Shown in pieces: positions 35,195 through 44,785 of a DNA stretch of 64,000 nt. Within the stretch, counting starts at the first letter, position 1. Every line of letters begins with the position of its first letter. Origin of the DNA: Salinisphaera sp. T31B1 (GTDB lineage Bacteria > Pseudomonadota > Gammaproteobacteria > Nevskiales > Salinisphaeraceae). The notes below the pieces were generated by a model. The model worked only from the letters and a program-made list of their open reading frames with translations, was not told the DNA's origin and ran no database searches. The stretch is taken from the NCBI RefSeq assembly GCF_040361275.1, contig NZ_APNH01000005.1, positions 310,001 to 374,000 on the forward strand, written 5' to 3'. The translations under genes and the position numbers were made by a program.

Positions 35195-35944
35195 TCAGCG
35201 CGAGAACACGTGCGGCAGCGAATCCGCATCGATGGTGCGTACCAGCTTTTGCGGCGCGTGATTGAGCGTGATGTCGCCACTGCGCACGCGTTTTGGATTC
35301 AAGCCGACCTGTATCGCCCAGCGGCGAATCGCGTCGTCGCTGTCGGCATCCACGACGTAGATGTCCATAGGCATTTGAGAGTTCGCCTGCTTTTGCACGA
35401 TGCGCTTGCAAGCCGAACAGTCATGGATGCGGACTACAATGGCCGGGCGTGACGACTGATCCAGGCCCAGCTTGGCTGCGGACTGCGGGCCGGCCATGAG
35501 GGCCTGGGTCATGCCCTGGGCATTGACCGGTGTTTGGCCGGCGTACATCTGGGAAAAGACCTGGTCATAGGTTTTCTGGAAGGCGAGCACGCGCTGGGTG
35601 CGCTCGTGTTCGAGGCGGGCGAGCTTGCGCGCGTAGCGGCGCCGTTCGGCCGTCGAGCGCGCCCGGATACCGAGTTCGGTGAGCGGGTCCAGCTTGTCGG
35701 AGCGATAGCCGTCGATGCCTTTAAGCAACGTCTTGTAGCGTTGCCATTCGGACACCGACAGATCCCATTGCTGTGCGGGTTGCTTGGTGATCGCTTTCTC
35801 GCGGGTCTCGCGTGATTGCGTGGCCTGGTCGGTGGTGGTCGGCCGCTTGAGCATCGCCGGCGCCGGATCCGACTGCGCCGCGGCCGGCAGGGACAGCGCC
35901 AGTGTCAGGCCGAACGAAAAGCCAATGAACGAGCGTCGAGCCAT
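35195..35944 (-). CDS. ICE protein, PFL_4693 family
   Basis: This 249-residue secreted protein has a signal peptide (LTLALSLPAAAQS) and the conserved WDLSVSEWQRYKTLLKGIDGY of TIGR03759. A helical basic region (ARKLARLEHERTQRVLAFQK) and a thioredoxin-like C-terminal half with a CSACKR motif follow. The CxxC suggests redox activity or disulfide bonding in the periplasm. It lies three bases upstream of the transglycosylase gene. Confidence 0.88.
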   Translation of the reverse strand: MARRSFIGFSFGLTLALSLPAAAQSDPAPAMLKRPTTTDQATQSRETREKAITKQPAQQWDLSVSEWQRYKTLLKGIDGYRSDKLDPLTELGIRARSTAERRRYARKLARLEHERTQRVLAFQKTYDQVFSQMYAGQTPVNAQGMTQALMAGPQSAAKLGLDQSSRPAIVVRIHDCSACKRIVQKQANSQMPMDIYVVDADSDDAIRRWAIQVGLNPKRVRSGDITLNHAPQKLVRTIDADSLPHVFSR

Positions 35945-35947
35945 GGC

Positions 35948-37120
35948 TTAACCTCGCCGCGGCAGGGCGACGGCGACCGTGCGACCGTCGTGCGTGAAGG
36001 TGGCCGTGCCGGCATTGGTACGAATCGCGCGCAGCGTCCAGGTGCCGTAGGCGTCGCCGGGCGTCAGCCACGACACGCCGGACAGGCGCGCCGCGCCCTG
36101 GGGCCCGACGCCAAGAAAGTGATGCGTGCCGCGGACTTCGACGCCCACAATCGCGAACGGCGCATCAGTGGCTACCGGCGGCCGGATCGCTTGTGTCGCG
36201 GCACGGCGCACCGCCGAAGCCCCATGACCCTGCGCGCCGTAATCGCGCGCCCGGCTGTGGGTCGCGCTCGTGCGGCGCGGGGTGACCGCCCGAATATTTA
36301 GCGCCAGGCCGGTCCGCTGATGGACGTCGGCCCGGCGGTGTGCGGCCAAGGGGCAATTGCCGTAACGACCGACAAAGAGGCGGCGCATGCGGGCGCGCGC
36401 GAACCAGTCCGAGATCCCGGCCGACTTGACCTGGTCGGCCGCGGCATCCAACGCATCGGCGTTCGCGGCCTGAAAGAACACGTCGAATTGCTGATCCGAG
36501 CCGCCTGAGTTGGGGCAGTTTTTGACGATATTCTCGCCGGAGACCGGGCCCGCGGCCGGCGACGCGTCGTCGGATGGGGCGTTCGCGTCGCTGACATCGG
36601 CGTCGTCGGCCGATGTGTTTTTGTTACCACCATCCGTGGCGTCGTTGTCGCCCGCTTGCGGCGAGACCGCACCCGGGGCCGGCGTGCTGTCGGCTTGGGG
36701 CGATTGTCCGTCGGAATCCGTCTGGGCCGCGGGCTGCGGCAGCCGTTGCAGGCGTTTGGTGAGTGCAGCGACCTGTTGTTCCAGTGCGTCGATGCGCCGG
36801 GCCTGGTCATTCAGGCGCTTCTGATGGGTCTGTTTGATCGTGGCGATCTGCTGAGCCAGCTGTCGGACACGGTCAGGCGCTGGTGGCTTGGGTTTTGATG
36901 CCGCCGCAGTCACCTCCGACTTATCGCTGGCGTTGGGATCGTTGACCGGGATCGGTGAATCGTTGTGTGAGCGGTTGCCGGCGTGATCGGTAGTCTGGTC
37001 GGCTGCGAGATCGCTGTTTTGATCCGGTGTGTTCGCCGACTCGTCGTGATCGCTGCAGCCGGCGATCGGCGTCAGCGATGCGGCAATCAACAGAGCGATC
37101 GAAAGCGTGCGGTGTCGCAT
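35948..37120 (-). CDS. Large lipoprotein with coiled coil, pilus-module associated
   Basis: This 390-residue protein has a lipoprotein signal (LLIAASLTPIAGC) and an acidic low-complexity stretch. A coiled coil follows (VRQLAQQIATIKQTHQKRLN, ALEQQVAALTKRLQRL), then a long Asp/Ala/Gly/Ser-rich linker, a conserved-looking middle domain around Cys-containing NCPNSGGSDQ, and a small C-terminal beta domain (VEVRGTHHFLGVGPQG, GDAYGTWTLRAI). The beta domain resembles periplasmic modules of pilus-accessory proteins. ATG 37120 is chosen because the signal peptide starts there. I do not recognise a named family; position suggests an envelope-spanning role. Confidence 0.65.
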   Translation of the reverse strand: MRHRTLSIALLIAASLTPIAGCSDHDESANTPDQNSDLAADQTTDHAGNRSHNDSPIPVNDPNASDKSEVTAAASKPKPPAPDRVRQLAQQIATIKQTHQKRLNDQARRIDALEQQVAALTKRLQRLPQPAAQTDSDGQSPQADSTPAPGAVSPQAGDNDATDGGNKNTSADDADVSDANAPSDDASPAAGPVSGENIVKNCPNSGGSDQQFDVFFQAANADALDAAADQVKSAGISDWFARARMRRLFVGRYGNCPLAAHRRADVHQRTGLALNIRAVTPRRTSATHSRARDYGAQGHGASAVRRAATQAIRPPVATDAPFAIVGVEVRGTHHFLGVGPQGAARLSGVSWLTPGDAYGTWTLRAIRTNAGTATFTHDGRTVAVALPRRG

Positions 37121-37175
37121 GGTCAGGGCCTCGTGGACTGGAACGAAACGGTCACCGTGGTCGTGGGCCGCGTGA

Positions 37176-37754
37176 TCACTCGCGCGCCGATACGACCGAA
37201 CCGTCGTTGGGTGCGGCCGGCGTGCGTGTCGTTGCAATCGCCGCCTGGCTGCGTCGGCTAAAGCACACGGTGCGATCGGCTAAATTGACGTGCAGCTGCC
37301 AGGCCGGGCCGGCGAGCACCTGCAGGGCGTCGGACAGCGTGGTCGGTCCGAGCTCGCGATGCACCGCCGGCAGCGATTCGGAGAAAAAACCGGCCTGCGC
37401 CTGGCGGGGGCAGAGACGCAGCCCGGAATCCCTCAGCACATGTTCCAGGCCGTCACGTACCGTCAGGTGCATCGATTGGGGGAGATCGATGGATACGGCT
37501 TGGGCCAGCAGATCCCGCTGACCGGAGGTCGGGGCCAGCGGGACCAGCTGATAGCGGCCCGTGCGCACGACATTCGCCGTGGGAACGTCCGAGGGGGAAG
37601 CATAGATGTCCGGCAAGGCCGGCGTGGCGTTTGCCACTGTGGGCGACCCGAGACGATGTTGGGTGCTGGCGCAGCCGCCCAAGGCCGGCAGCAGGATAGC
37701 GATAGCGGCAACGGCGACCGTCGCACGCGCGCTCGAAAACAAGGGGTGGGTCAT
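37176..37754 (-). CDS. pilL: PilL-type conjugative transfer lipoprotein (TIGR03748)
   Basis: This 192-residue lipoprotein (lipobox LGGC) has the typical GRYQLVPLAPTSGQRDLLAQ and SMHLTVRDGLEHVLRDSGL, then DALQVLAGPAWQLHVN, as in the N-terminal part of PilL/TcpQ proteins. These contribute to a secretin-like periplasmic assembly. It is the first gene of the minus-strand transfer operon. No pilN-V type IV pilus genes follow, so in this element it probably serves the T4SS. Confidence 0.85.
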   Translation of the reverse strand: MTHPLFSSARATVAVAAIAILLPALGGCASTQHRLGSPTVANATPALPDIYASPSDVPTANVVRTGRYQLVPLAPTSGQRDLLAQAVSIDLPQSMHLTVRDGLEHVLRDSGLRLCPRQAQAGFFSESLPAVHRELGPTTLSDALQVLAGPAWQLHVNLADRTVCFSRRSQAAIATTRTPAAPNDGSVVSARE

Positions 37755-38052
37755 GTCGTGACATTCCGCCGTGAGTTCACAGCCAAGCTGACCGAGGGGC
37801 GTAAGACGAGCAACAGAAAATCCCGCCGCGGCCTTGAGGAATTTTTGCTAGGGGGGCTGCAGGGTAAGAATCAGGCCGACGGGGCGGCGGCCCTAAGCAG
37901 ACAATCGTCTGCAAGATGTTGAGTAAGGCATCTTGTTAATCCGATGAAATGAGCAATCTCTCGATTGCCCGAGCCAACGTTACGCAGGAGAGTGATAAGA
38001 TTTCCGACGGCCACGCAACGGCACGAGCGAATAACTACAGACTGGGGGAAAT

Positions 38053-39066
38053 ATGGAGATTGTTAACGCAATTGTTCACAAAATCATAAAGGAATCAGGA
38101 GTTGTCGGCGCGACGACTCAAGACTCTGACGAAGAACTCGAGCGGACCGGTGAACTTAATGACCTAATGTTCACTTTGCTGGACAGCTACAACAATCGTA
38201 GTTCCCGCTACGCCGGTTCTTTTAATACGGACACAAACAACTACCCTTTAAGCTCGCATTTACAGCGGGTCCTTAATGGGAAGATATCATTTAAGGACTT
38301 TTCCGATTTAGCCGTAGAGCGCCTGCGAGAAGAGATGAACAGTGTTGTTTTCGCGAGTGGTGGTTATCTCCTCCTGATGCGCTATAGCCATAATGACCGA
38401 GACATGCTCCTCATCGCCAAACTGAACTCGCAGTCCGGCGCTATCTTCTCGGAAGACCTTCACAAGGTTGTCAGGGCACCATACCTCAACCTCGACAAGC
38501 TTCAAGTGGCTGCGCGGGTTGATCTTCGAGCGTGGCTCGAGGATGCTGAGAGGTACCTCACTTTCGTGCTGCGCCGCGATAAAGATGCAGGTCCGTCCGA
38601 CTATTTTCAGAACTTCGTCGGATGCCAAGTCGACCAGGACTCGAAGGCTGAATCGAAAAAACTGGTAATTGTTGTCAGGGACTTCGCCAATGGGCTGGTT
38701 GAAGCTGGCGTATTACCTGAAAACGAAATGCCCGATGTACGCAGGCGAGCCTTTGACTATGCAGACGCCTTGCGAAAGAGCGACGCCCCAAGGGTGGAAA
38801 GCTTCGAAGCGCTGGCCAACGCTGTCTGGCCGGACGAACCGGAGGCATTTCTCCGCTTCTTCAACAATCACGACGAACCGCCCTCTGCAGGCTTTGTGCC
38901 TGATGCAACAACTATTAAGGCACTTTCAGATATTAACTATCGAAGCAAAGAGCTGACTCTTAAGATGACCTACGAGTTCAAATCAGCTCACGTTCGTGTG
39001 GTTGATGGCAAAGTTGTCATCGAGCAAGCGCCGGACCGGCTGTTACGAGAGCTTGCAGAGGGCTAA
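38053..39066 (+). CDS. NA37/NdpA (YejK)-like nucleoid-associated protein
   Basis: This 337-residue soluble protein matches the 37-kDa nucleoid-associated protein family (PF04245). It begins EIVNAIVHKIIKE, has a central strand pair with FASGGYLLLMRYSHNDRDMLLIAKLN, and the signature FQNFVGCQVDQDSKAESKKLV (xFIGC...K.xSK). Chromosomal YejK/NdpA binds DNA; here the gene is ICE cargo, on the opposite strand to the backbone and lower in GC. It is followed after three bases by a membrane-protein gene, a two-gene unit. NA37 genes recur in mobile-element cargo, so a defence-like or DNA-interaction role is plausible but unproven. Confidence 0.8.
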   Translation: MEIVNAIVHKIIKESGVVGATTQDSDEELERTGELNDLMFTLLDSYNNRSSRYAGSFNTDTNNYPLSSHLQRVLNGKISFKDFSDLAVERLREEMNSVVFASGGYLLLMRYSHNDRDMLLIAKLNSQSGAIFSEDLHKVVRAPYLNLDKLQVAARVDLRAWLEDAERYLTFVLRRDKDAGPSDYFQNFVGCQVDQDSKAESKKLVIVVRDFANGLVEAGVLPENEMPDVRRRAFDYADALRKSDAPRVESFEALANAVWPDEPEAFLRFFNNHDEPPSAGFVPDATTIKALSDINYRSKELTLKMTYEFKSAHVRVVDGKVVIEQAPDRLLRELAEG

Positions 39067-39069
39067 GTC

Positions 39070-40260
39070 GTGGCTGGATTCGAATCGATCGTCCAACTCT
39101 GCCGAAAGGCGGACAGCGCGAGTGTCGTAGGCACTGACCTAATGCTTGAACTCCGAAAGGAGGTTGATACTGCAACGCTTTACGATGCTATCGAGGCGGC
39201 AGGGTGGCGCGTTACATTAAGGGTCAATGGCCGCGAAGTCCCAACACCGTTAAACCGCCTTCCCGACAACGCCCATGCCACTTTGATCATTCATGGCATG
39301 ACGCGTGAAAGAGAAGTACTCGCTAACAATATTGCCTCATTGTTGGCTTATAACGGTGGTCGTTTCCTTGGCGAGATGCCAAGGAATTTTTACCTTATCG
39401 AAGAGGATTACGCTGCGGGCGAAGTTCCTGTTCACGCACACGTTGCGCAATACCAGCGTGTACTACGAGTCGTCGAGTTCATTCGCGAGATTGCTGATGA
39501 TGTACGAGAGGCATCGGACGCCGACGGCTACGCTGTGTTTCTAACAAATCGAAAGGTTGGTGTGCCACTGATCTACAAACACTGGGATCTTGATCACGTT
39601 GGTACTGATACTGAAATAGATGAAATTTTCGCTAGCGTCTTCAACCAGCACCATGAAGACGCAAGAAAAGACATCGCTCGGAGAGCGATCGTCAGAATGC
39701 TTGCTGGTGTTGCTCGAGAGGATCGATTCTCGTCCTTCGTGCGATCGCTTAGACACTTCAAAGAGACTTATCTTGCAGATTTCGATATCTATGCCTCCGC
39801 TTTCAACTTCGATAACGCGCGGGACGATTTTGAGCGAAAAAAACTCGATTATGTCGTCAAGCTTAACTCCATCGCCACAGACGCCATGGGGAAATTGATT
39901 GCCATACCAGTTGCGCAAGGTCTTCTCGCAAGCCAGATAAAGCCTGAGGCGGCAATGGCAGTTGCTAATCAAGCGCTGTTAGTAGCATCGTTTATCTTCG
40001 CGGCTATCGCCATCATAATCATTTTGTCTTACTCGCTTTCAATCCACCAGATTGAAAGCGAACTGAAATCAGAAGTTAAACTACTTAAAAGCCAGTCACG
40101 TTTGACTTACGAGAAGTTAAAGCCAGTTATTAATCGACTCGAGCTCCGAATCTGTATCCATCTTTGGGGTATCCCGGTCATCATGGTCGCGTTGCTTTGC
40201 GTAACCACGGCGATGACGTATTACGCATACAGCGCTATAGCAGTTACGACGTCTACATAG
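39070..40260 (+). CDS. Membrane-anchored protein of unknown family, partner of the NA37 gene
   Basis: This 396-residue protein has a soluble region of about 300 residues (ATLIIHGMTREREVLANNIA, FLTNRKVGVPLIYKHWDLDH, then RYLHFKETYL-like text) and two C-terminal membrane helices: ALLVASFIFAAIAIIIILSY (about 300-320) and WGIPVIMVALLCVTTAMTYY (about 365-385). A charged coiled-coil loop separates them. The GTG start lies three bases after the NA37 stop, with AGAGGG upstream, so the two are coupled. No catalytic motif was recognised. Its architecture (large sensor-like domain plus two-helix anchor) is common in effector proteins of anti-phage systems; that is inference. Confidence 0.7.
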   Translation: MAGFESIVQLCRKADSASVVGTDLMLELRKEVDTATLYDAIEAAGWRVTLRVNGREVPTPLNRLPDNAHATLIIHGMTREREVLANNIASLLAYNGGRFLGEMPRNFYLIEEDYAAGEVPVHAHVAQYQRVLRVVEFIREIADDVREASDADGYAVFLTNRKVGVPLIYKHWDLDHVGTDTEIDEIFASVFNQHHEDARKDIARRAIVRMLAGVAREDRFSSFVRSLRHFKETYLADFDIYASAFNFDNARDDFERKKLDYVVKLNSIATDAMGKLIAIPVAQGLLASQIKPEAAMAVANQALLVASFIFAAIAIIIILSYSLSIHQIESELKSEVKLLKSQSRLTYEKLKPVINRLELRICIHLWGIPVIMVALLCVTTAMTYYAYSAIAVTTST

Positions 40261-40513
40261 AGCGGTCGCTGTGCTGAGACGACTAGGTTCAATCCACGAA
40301 CATTATGCAATCGCCGCTTCTGGCCGATAGAAGAAGCCACGCACGTTTTCATATAACGTAGTTAACCTGCAGTGACCGGTCGGCTGTGGTGGCCGGCGCG
40401 ACAATGACCACTGTGAACTGTTGCAACGACTGACTTGTCGGTATCGGGCGCGCTCATACGGTATCAGCGCGCGATAGCTCTTGGGCGACGTCTTTTCCAT
40501 GGAATAGAGCAGG

Positions 40514-42511
40514 TCATTCTTTGGCGATTTTCTTGCGACGTCGCTCGCTGCCGATCTGCACAGTGGCCGTGCAAGCGGGATATCCGGTACAACCCCAGAA
40601 CGACCCATACTGGCCGGTGCGCTTGCGCATTGGCTTCCCGCACTTGGGACATTTCTTCCCCGCCGTGGGTTCGACGCGTTTGGGTACATTCAGGCCGCGC
40701 TGCTGCACCTGATCGACAGCTTGGCATACCCAATTCACCTGTCGTGCCACGAAGTCGTCGAGCGTCATGCGCCCGGCGCTGATCTTGTCCAGGGCCTGTT
40801 CCCAGGCGGCCGTCGTGGCGGGATCCGTGATCGCGCCGGGCAGGATGGAAATCAGGGTGCGACCGGCATCGGTTGAGACCAGTTTCTTCTTCTTTTTCGC
40901 CAAGAAGCCGCGGTCAATCAGCGTGGCGATAATGCCGGCGCGTGTCGCCTCGGTTCCAAGGCCTGCGGTATCTTTCAGGATCTTCCCTAGCCGATCATCG
41001 CTCACCATCGAGGCGACATTCTTCATCGCTGCAATCAGCGTGCCTTCGGTATAGTACGCTGGCGGCCGAGTCTGCTTGGCTTGAATTTCGGTACCGACCA
41101 CACGGCATACGTCGCCTTCGGACACAGCCGGAAGACGAGCATTGTTGGTTTTTTCCCCGTCAGCCTCATCGAATGCGGCGACCGCTTTCCAACCGTCGAC
41201 CACGACGGTCTTACCAGTGGCGCGAAATACAGCGCCGGCGATGTCGATCGACAAGATGGTGCGATCGTACTCGTGATCATCATAGAATTGGACGAGATAA
41301 CGGGTGCGGATCATCTCGTATAGGTGTCGTTCCGCCGCGGACAGGCGACTCAGGTCTGCGTGTTTCGTCGTCGGAATGATGGCGTGGTGGGCCGTGATCT
41401 TCGTGTCGTCCCAGGCCTTCGACCGGCGCTGCGGATCCGCCTGTGCGATCGCAGCAACAGCATGCGGATCCGTTCGATGCATCGCATCGAGCACTGTGGC
41501 AGCCTCGCCAAACATGCTAACCGGCAGATAGCGGCAGTCGGTACGCGGATAGGTCACGGCCTTGTGCGTCTCGTAAAGCGACTGAACCGTGTCCAGAACG
41601 GTCTGCGCGCCCATATCCGTCGCCTTACTGGCGTCCTGTTGCAGCGTGCCGAGATCGTAGGGCAAGGGCGGCGCAACGCGCTCACGCTTTGTTACGGTGG
41701 CATTAATCCGTGCGGCAGCGTCCCCAATCTGCTGCGCCATGCGGCGGGCTGTACGTTCATCGAGACAGTGGCCCTTGTCGTCGGCGACGGCCGCCGGTGG
41801 TTGCCACTGTGCGGCGAACGTCTCGCCACCACCGGTCGCCAGCGTCGCCACCAGATCCTAGTAGGGGTCCGGCTTGAACGATTCGATCTCGTGATCACGA
41901 TCGACAACGAGGTTCAGGGTCGGTGTTTGGACTCGTCCGACCGGCAACAGGCGGTCGTAGCCTTGGGTGCGCGCGACCACGGTATAGGCGCGGGTCAGGT
42001 TCATGCCGACCAGCCAGTCCGCGCGTGCGCGACCCAGGCCGGCGTGATAGAGCGGTTCGGTTTCGGTGCCGGGTTTCAAATTATCGAGCGCGTGGCGGAT
42101 GCTGGCGTCGTCGAGCGCCGACAACCACAGCCGCGAGATCTGCCCCTGATACCGGCAACGGTCCAGAATCTCACGGGCGATGGTTTCGCCTTCGCGGTCG
42201 GCATCGGTCGCGACAACGACATGCCCAGCCTTGCCTACCAGATCCGTGATGGCCTTGTACTGCGCTTTGACCTTCGGGCGAACATCGAGCCGCCATTGTT
42301 CCGGAATGATCGGCAGGGTCTCCAAGGCCCACTTCTTGTATTTCTCGCCATAGCGATCGGGCGACGCCATCTCGAGCAGGTGACCGAAGCACCACGTAAC
42401 CGTAACGTAGCTGCCGGACAGGTAATGCTTGGTCTTTTTCGTCGCGCCGAGGATTCGGGCGATATCGCGCGCCTGAGATGGCTTTTCGCAGAGAAAGACG
42501 ATGCCAGCCAT
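40514..42511 (-). pseudogene. topB: DNA topoisomerase III with an in-frame amber codon
   Basis: The frame from ATG 42511 to 40514 encodes a complete type IA topoisomerase (about 665 codons) except for a TAG at 41858-41860. The N-terminal part (217 residues) has the Toprim motif VVVATDADREGETIAREIL and ends GRVQTPTLNLVVDRDHEIES..KPDPY. Immediately after TAG the same frame continues DLVATLA, and a GTG at 41851 could restart translation. The downstream part carries the active-site Tyr in AVTYPRTDCRYLP and a C4 zinc finger (CPKCGKPM..CTGYPAC). TopB normally decatenates replication intermediates of this ICE class. A single base change (TAC/TGG-like codon to TAG) explains the break; sequencing error or suppression is possible. 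Confidence 0.88.
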
Positions 42512-43162
42512 GGCGCTGCCCGGTGTGAGTTACGCCGACAGAATTGCAGGCAGGCCGACCTTATAGCGGGAAAATCAAGGCGTCCGGCAGTCCAATTTCA
42601 CGAGTAACAATACGAAGAGCAGAGGAGGCGATGATGTAGCGTCACATTCCCGATAAGAGACAGCGCGGTACGCATAAGATCGCGACATTAAGAAGGGATG
42701 CAGATGACCGTGTCCTTCGTATCGCCAAGGTGGGTACACTGTGGCCACCTGCACGCTGGAGGTGCCGCTGCGATATCCCGATATCGGCTACATCGTGCAC
42801 GCCGTCACTCGAATACTGACGTGCGTTAAAGTGACTCTGCCAGTCGAAGACGCGATCCGCGCTTAGGCGGCAAGTATTGCATTCAAGCCCACGCTGCAAC
42901 TTCTGCTGTCGGGCCAATAGCTGCCATTCTGAGTTTTATGTCAAGACTCGTGTAATTACCCCGCGAAACTGCATACGGTGTCATACCGTAGAATTCGCCA
43001 CTATCATCTAGAAATCAGACGAATACTTTTAAACGAGGTATGTCATACGCCAAGTTTTATTAAACGGATTGGAAGAGTTCAAGCACGGTTGTTTCGCAAA
43101 CCGTTAATCGCAAAAGCATTTGCGGCTCGACCTCAAAGCAGTATCAATCAGGAAATTCGGCC
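42512..43162. other. Intergenic cargo boundary, no gene seen
   Basis: This 650-base stretch holds a falling GC gradient toward the HEPN gene and one degenerate copy of the candidate centromere palindrome (42731-42747). Short frames on both strands have no domain or ribosome binding site worth calling; one at 42978-43166 reads into the HEPN gene start but looks random. Confidence 0.45.
42731..42747. repeat. Degenerate copy of the 17-bp palindrome
   Basis: TGGGTACACTGTGGCCA matches the repeated palindrome TGGCCACASTGTGGCCA at 15 of 17 positions. It lies upstream of topB, four kilobases from the main cluster. Confidence 0.5.
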
Positions 43163-44173
43163 ATGAAACTCTTAAGATTTGCGAAGTTTTATTTGAGTAA
43201 AGAGCCTCACCAAGAATGGGCTGAAAACAAAAAAACTAATATAGGCGATGTCACAATAACTATAGTGAGCGTGGAGCGAACAGAAAATAAGGTTAGGTTA
43301 CTAGTTTATGGGGAAATATCTATAGATTTGCCGAATATCGGACACGGTATGGTCGAGATTCCTGTAGTAGAGCGAGAAAAGTGCGAGAATGCGTTGGGTT
43401 TTTTAGCAAACCTGATAGCCTGTCAAGCTTGGTGTTCGAGAGAGATAGGCACAGTACTGCCCCCAGTTATGCTTGTTATAGAAAGCGATGAAGATAAAAA
43501 ACATTTGGAAAAAGCGGAAGGAATAAGCCAAGACATTAGGTTATCAAGGTTTCAACCCTATATTGCTCCAGATATTATTCATACATTAGTTTCTGATGAT
43601 GATCGCAGAGAAGGGGTCATGTTACTAGCAGAGGCATTAGCGCATTCTAATTCATCAGGGAAATATCGCGACCTAGTTCGCCTTTTTGAAAGTGCGTTTC
43701 AAAAGCCTTGTAAACAATTGTCAGGCAAGCTTCGTCAGTTCTTAAACCCGAAAATGAACTATAAAAAACAAGAAATTGATAGCTGGTTTTCACTAAGGAA
43801 TGGCGCAAGCCATGGCGATATAGGCCAAGCCCCGAAGCGCATCATTGAGGCCGACGTAAGTCAAATAGTCCCCCGTATGGAGCAAGCAGCGCTTGATGTT
43901 TTGTTCAACAAGAATTATTGGCACCGATTTGATAAGTGTCGGCGTGATCTATGGCGTCCCGAATCATTTACAACTTCGCCAAGTCTCGAGGATATGCATT
44001 TATCCGGTAGTCCCGGTATTATAATGACATTTATTGATTCTTATCGAGTGTATTATCTTAAAGAAGATATTCCTCATTTATTGGAAGAGGCTCGGCCGGC
44101 GAACTGGTGGCCTGAAATACCCTATACTCGAAGCAGGCCGCCTAAACTTAAGGTGAGTGTCGATAAGAGTTGA
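43163..44173 (+). CDS. Apea-like HEPN-domain protein (candidate effector)
   Basis: This 336-residue protein is encoded in AT-rich DNA unlike the ICE backbone. Its C-terminal half contains DSWFSLRNGASHGDIG, where RNGASH is the RNxxxH-type (R-x4-H) motif of HEPN ribonucleases; the preceding helices (LAEALAHSNSSGKYRDLVRL, KLRQFLN) fit the Apea-like HEPN layout. The N-terminal half is beta-rich (VTITIVSVERTENKVRLLVY) and unrecognised. HEPN proteins are frequent RNase toxins or defence effectors. No antitoxin gene is adjacent. ATG 43163 follows a weak AGGAAA. Confidence 0.65.
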   Translation: MKLLRFAKFYLSKEPHQEWAENKKTNIGDVTITIVSVERTENKVRLLVYGEISIDLPNIGHGMVEIPVVEREKCENALGFLANLIACQAWCSREIGTVLPPVMLVIESDEDKKHLEKAEGISQDIRLSRFQPYIAPDIIHTLVSDDDRREGVMLLAEALAHSNSSGKYRDLVRLFESAFQKPCKQLSGKLRQFLNPKMNYKKQEIDSWFSLRNGASHGDIGQAPKRIIEADVSQIVPRMEQAALDVLFNKNYWHRFDKCRRDLWRPESFTTSPSLEDMHLSGSPGIIMTFIDSYRVYYLKEDIPHLLEEARPANWWPEIPYTRSRPPKLKVSVDKS

Positions 44174-44306
44174 CGTAAGCGCAATAGCCGAGCGTTATGT
44201 AAAAAAGCAGATGCATTTTCAAGGATTGAATGGCCGCTTCGGGTCGCTACCTGATCACCAGCGATCGGTCGGATATTGACGGTTCCGTTAAGCAAAAGGA
44301 ATCGTC

Positions 44307-44785
44307 ATGGAGCATGTCGACCAATGGGAAAGCGCTCATAAAAAAAGCGCCATCGTTCCGTGGAACAAAGGCCGCTTAGTCGGCCCGAAGCCACCGCTAA
44401 GGCTCAAAGAAATCTGGGGTATCCGGGTAAGGCTACAGCTTGCCGCCCAGACGCGGGATCTTGCACTGTTTAATCTCGCGATCGACAGCAAGCTACGCGG
44501 ATGTGATCTCGTCAGGCTGAAGGTTCAAGACGTCGCGCACGGTGGCCGCGTACTGTCCCGCACCGCGATTGTTCAGCAGAAGACGGGCCGACCTGTACAG
44601 TTCGAACTGACAGAGCAAACGCGTACTTCAATCGAAACATGGATAAGCGCCGTCGCGCTGCGAGCCAACGATTATCTATTTCCGAGCCGGGTGTCTGGTT
44701 CTCCACATCTATCTACGCGGCAATACGCCCGAGTCGTTAAATCGTGGGTTGAGAGTATCGGCCTCGACCCTCTCGAGTACGGCAC
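44307..44785 (+). pseudogene. Tyrosine recombinase truncated by IS256-family insertion
   Basis: From ATG 44307 (AAAGGAA upstream) about 160 codons match the catalytic domain of small XerC/D-like site-specific integrases: LAIDSKLRGCDLVRLKVQDV with the first catalytic Arg, then QKTGRPVQFEL with the beta-hairpin Lys, and SIGLDPLEYGT, which normally continues HSxRRTKA. Homology ends exactly where the IS begins, so HxxR, the second His and the nucleophile Tyr are missing. The frame runs on into the IS to 44912. It is inactive as read. Confidence 0.85.

Noticed and set aside
42978-43166. Small plus-strand gene before the HEPN gene
   Set aside because: Arg-rich composition without domain, and a poor start context.
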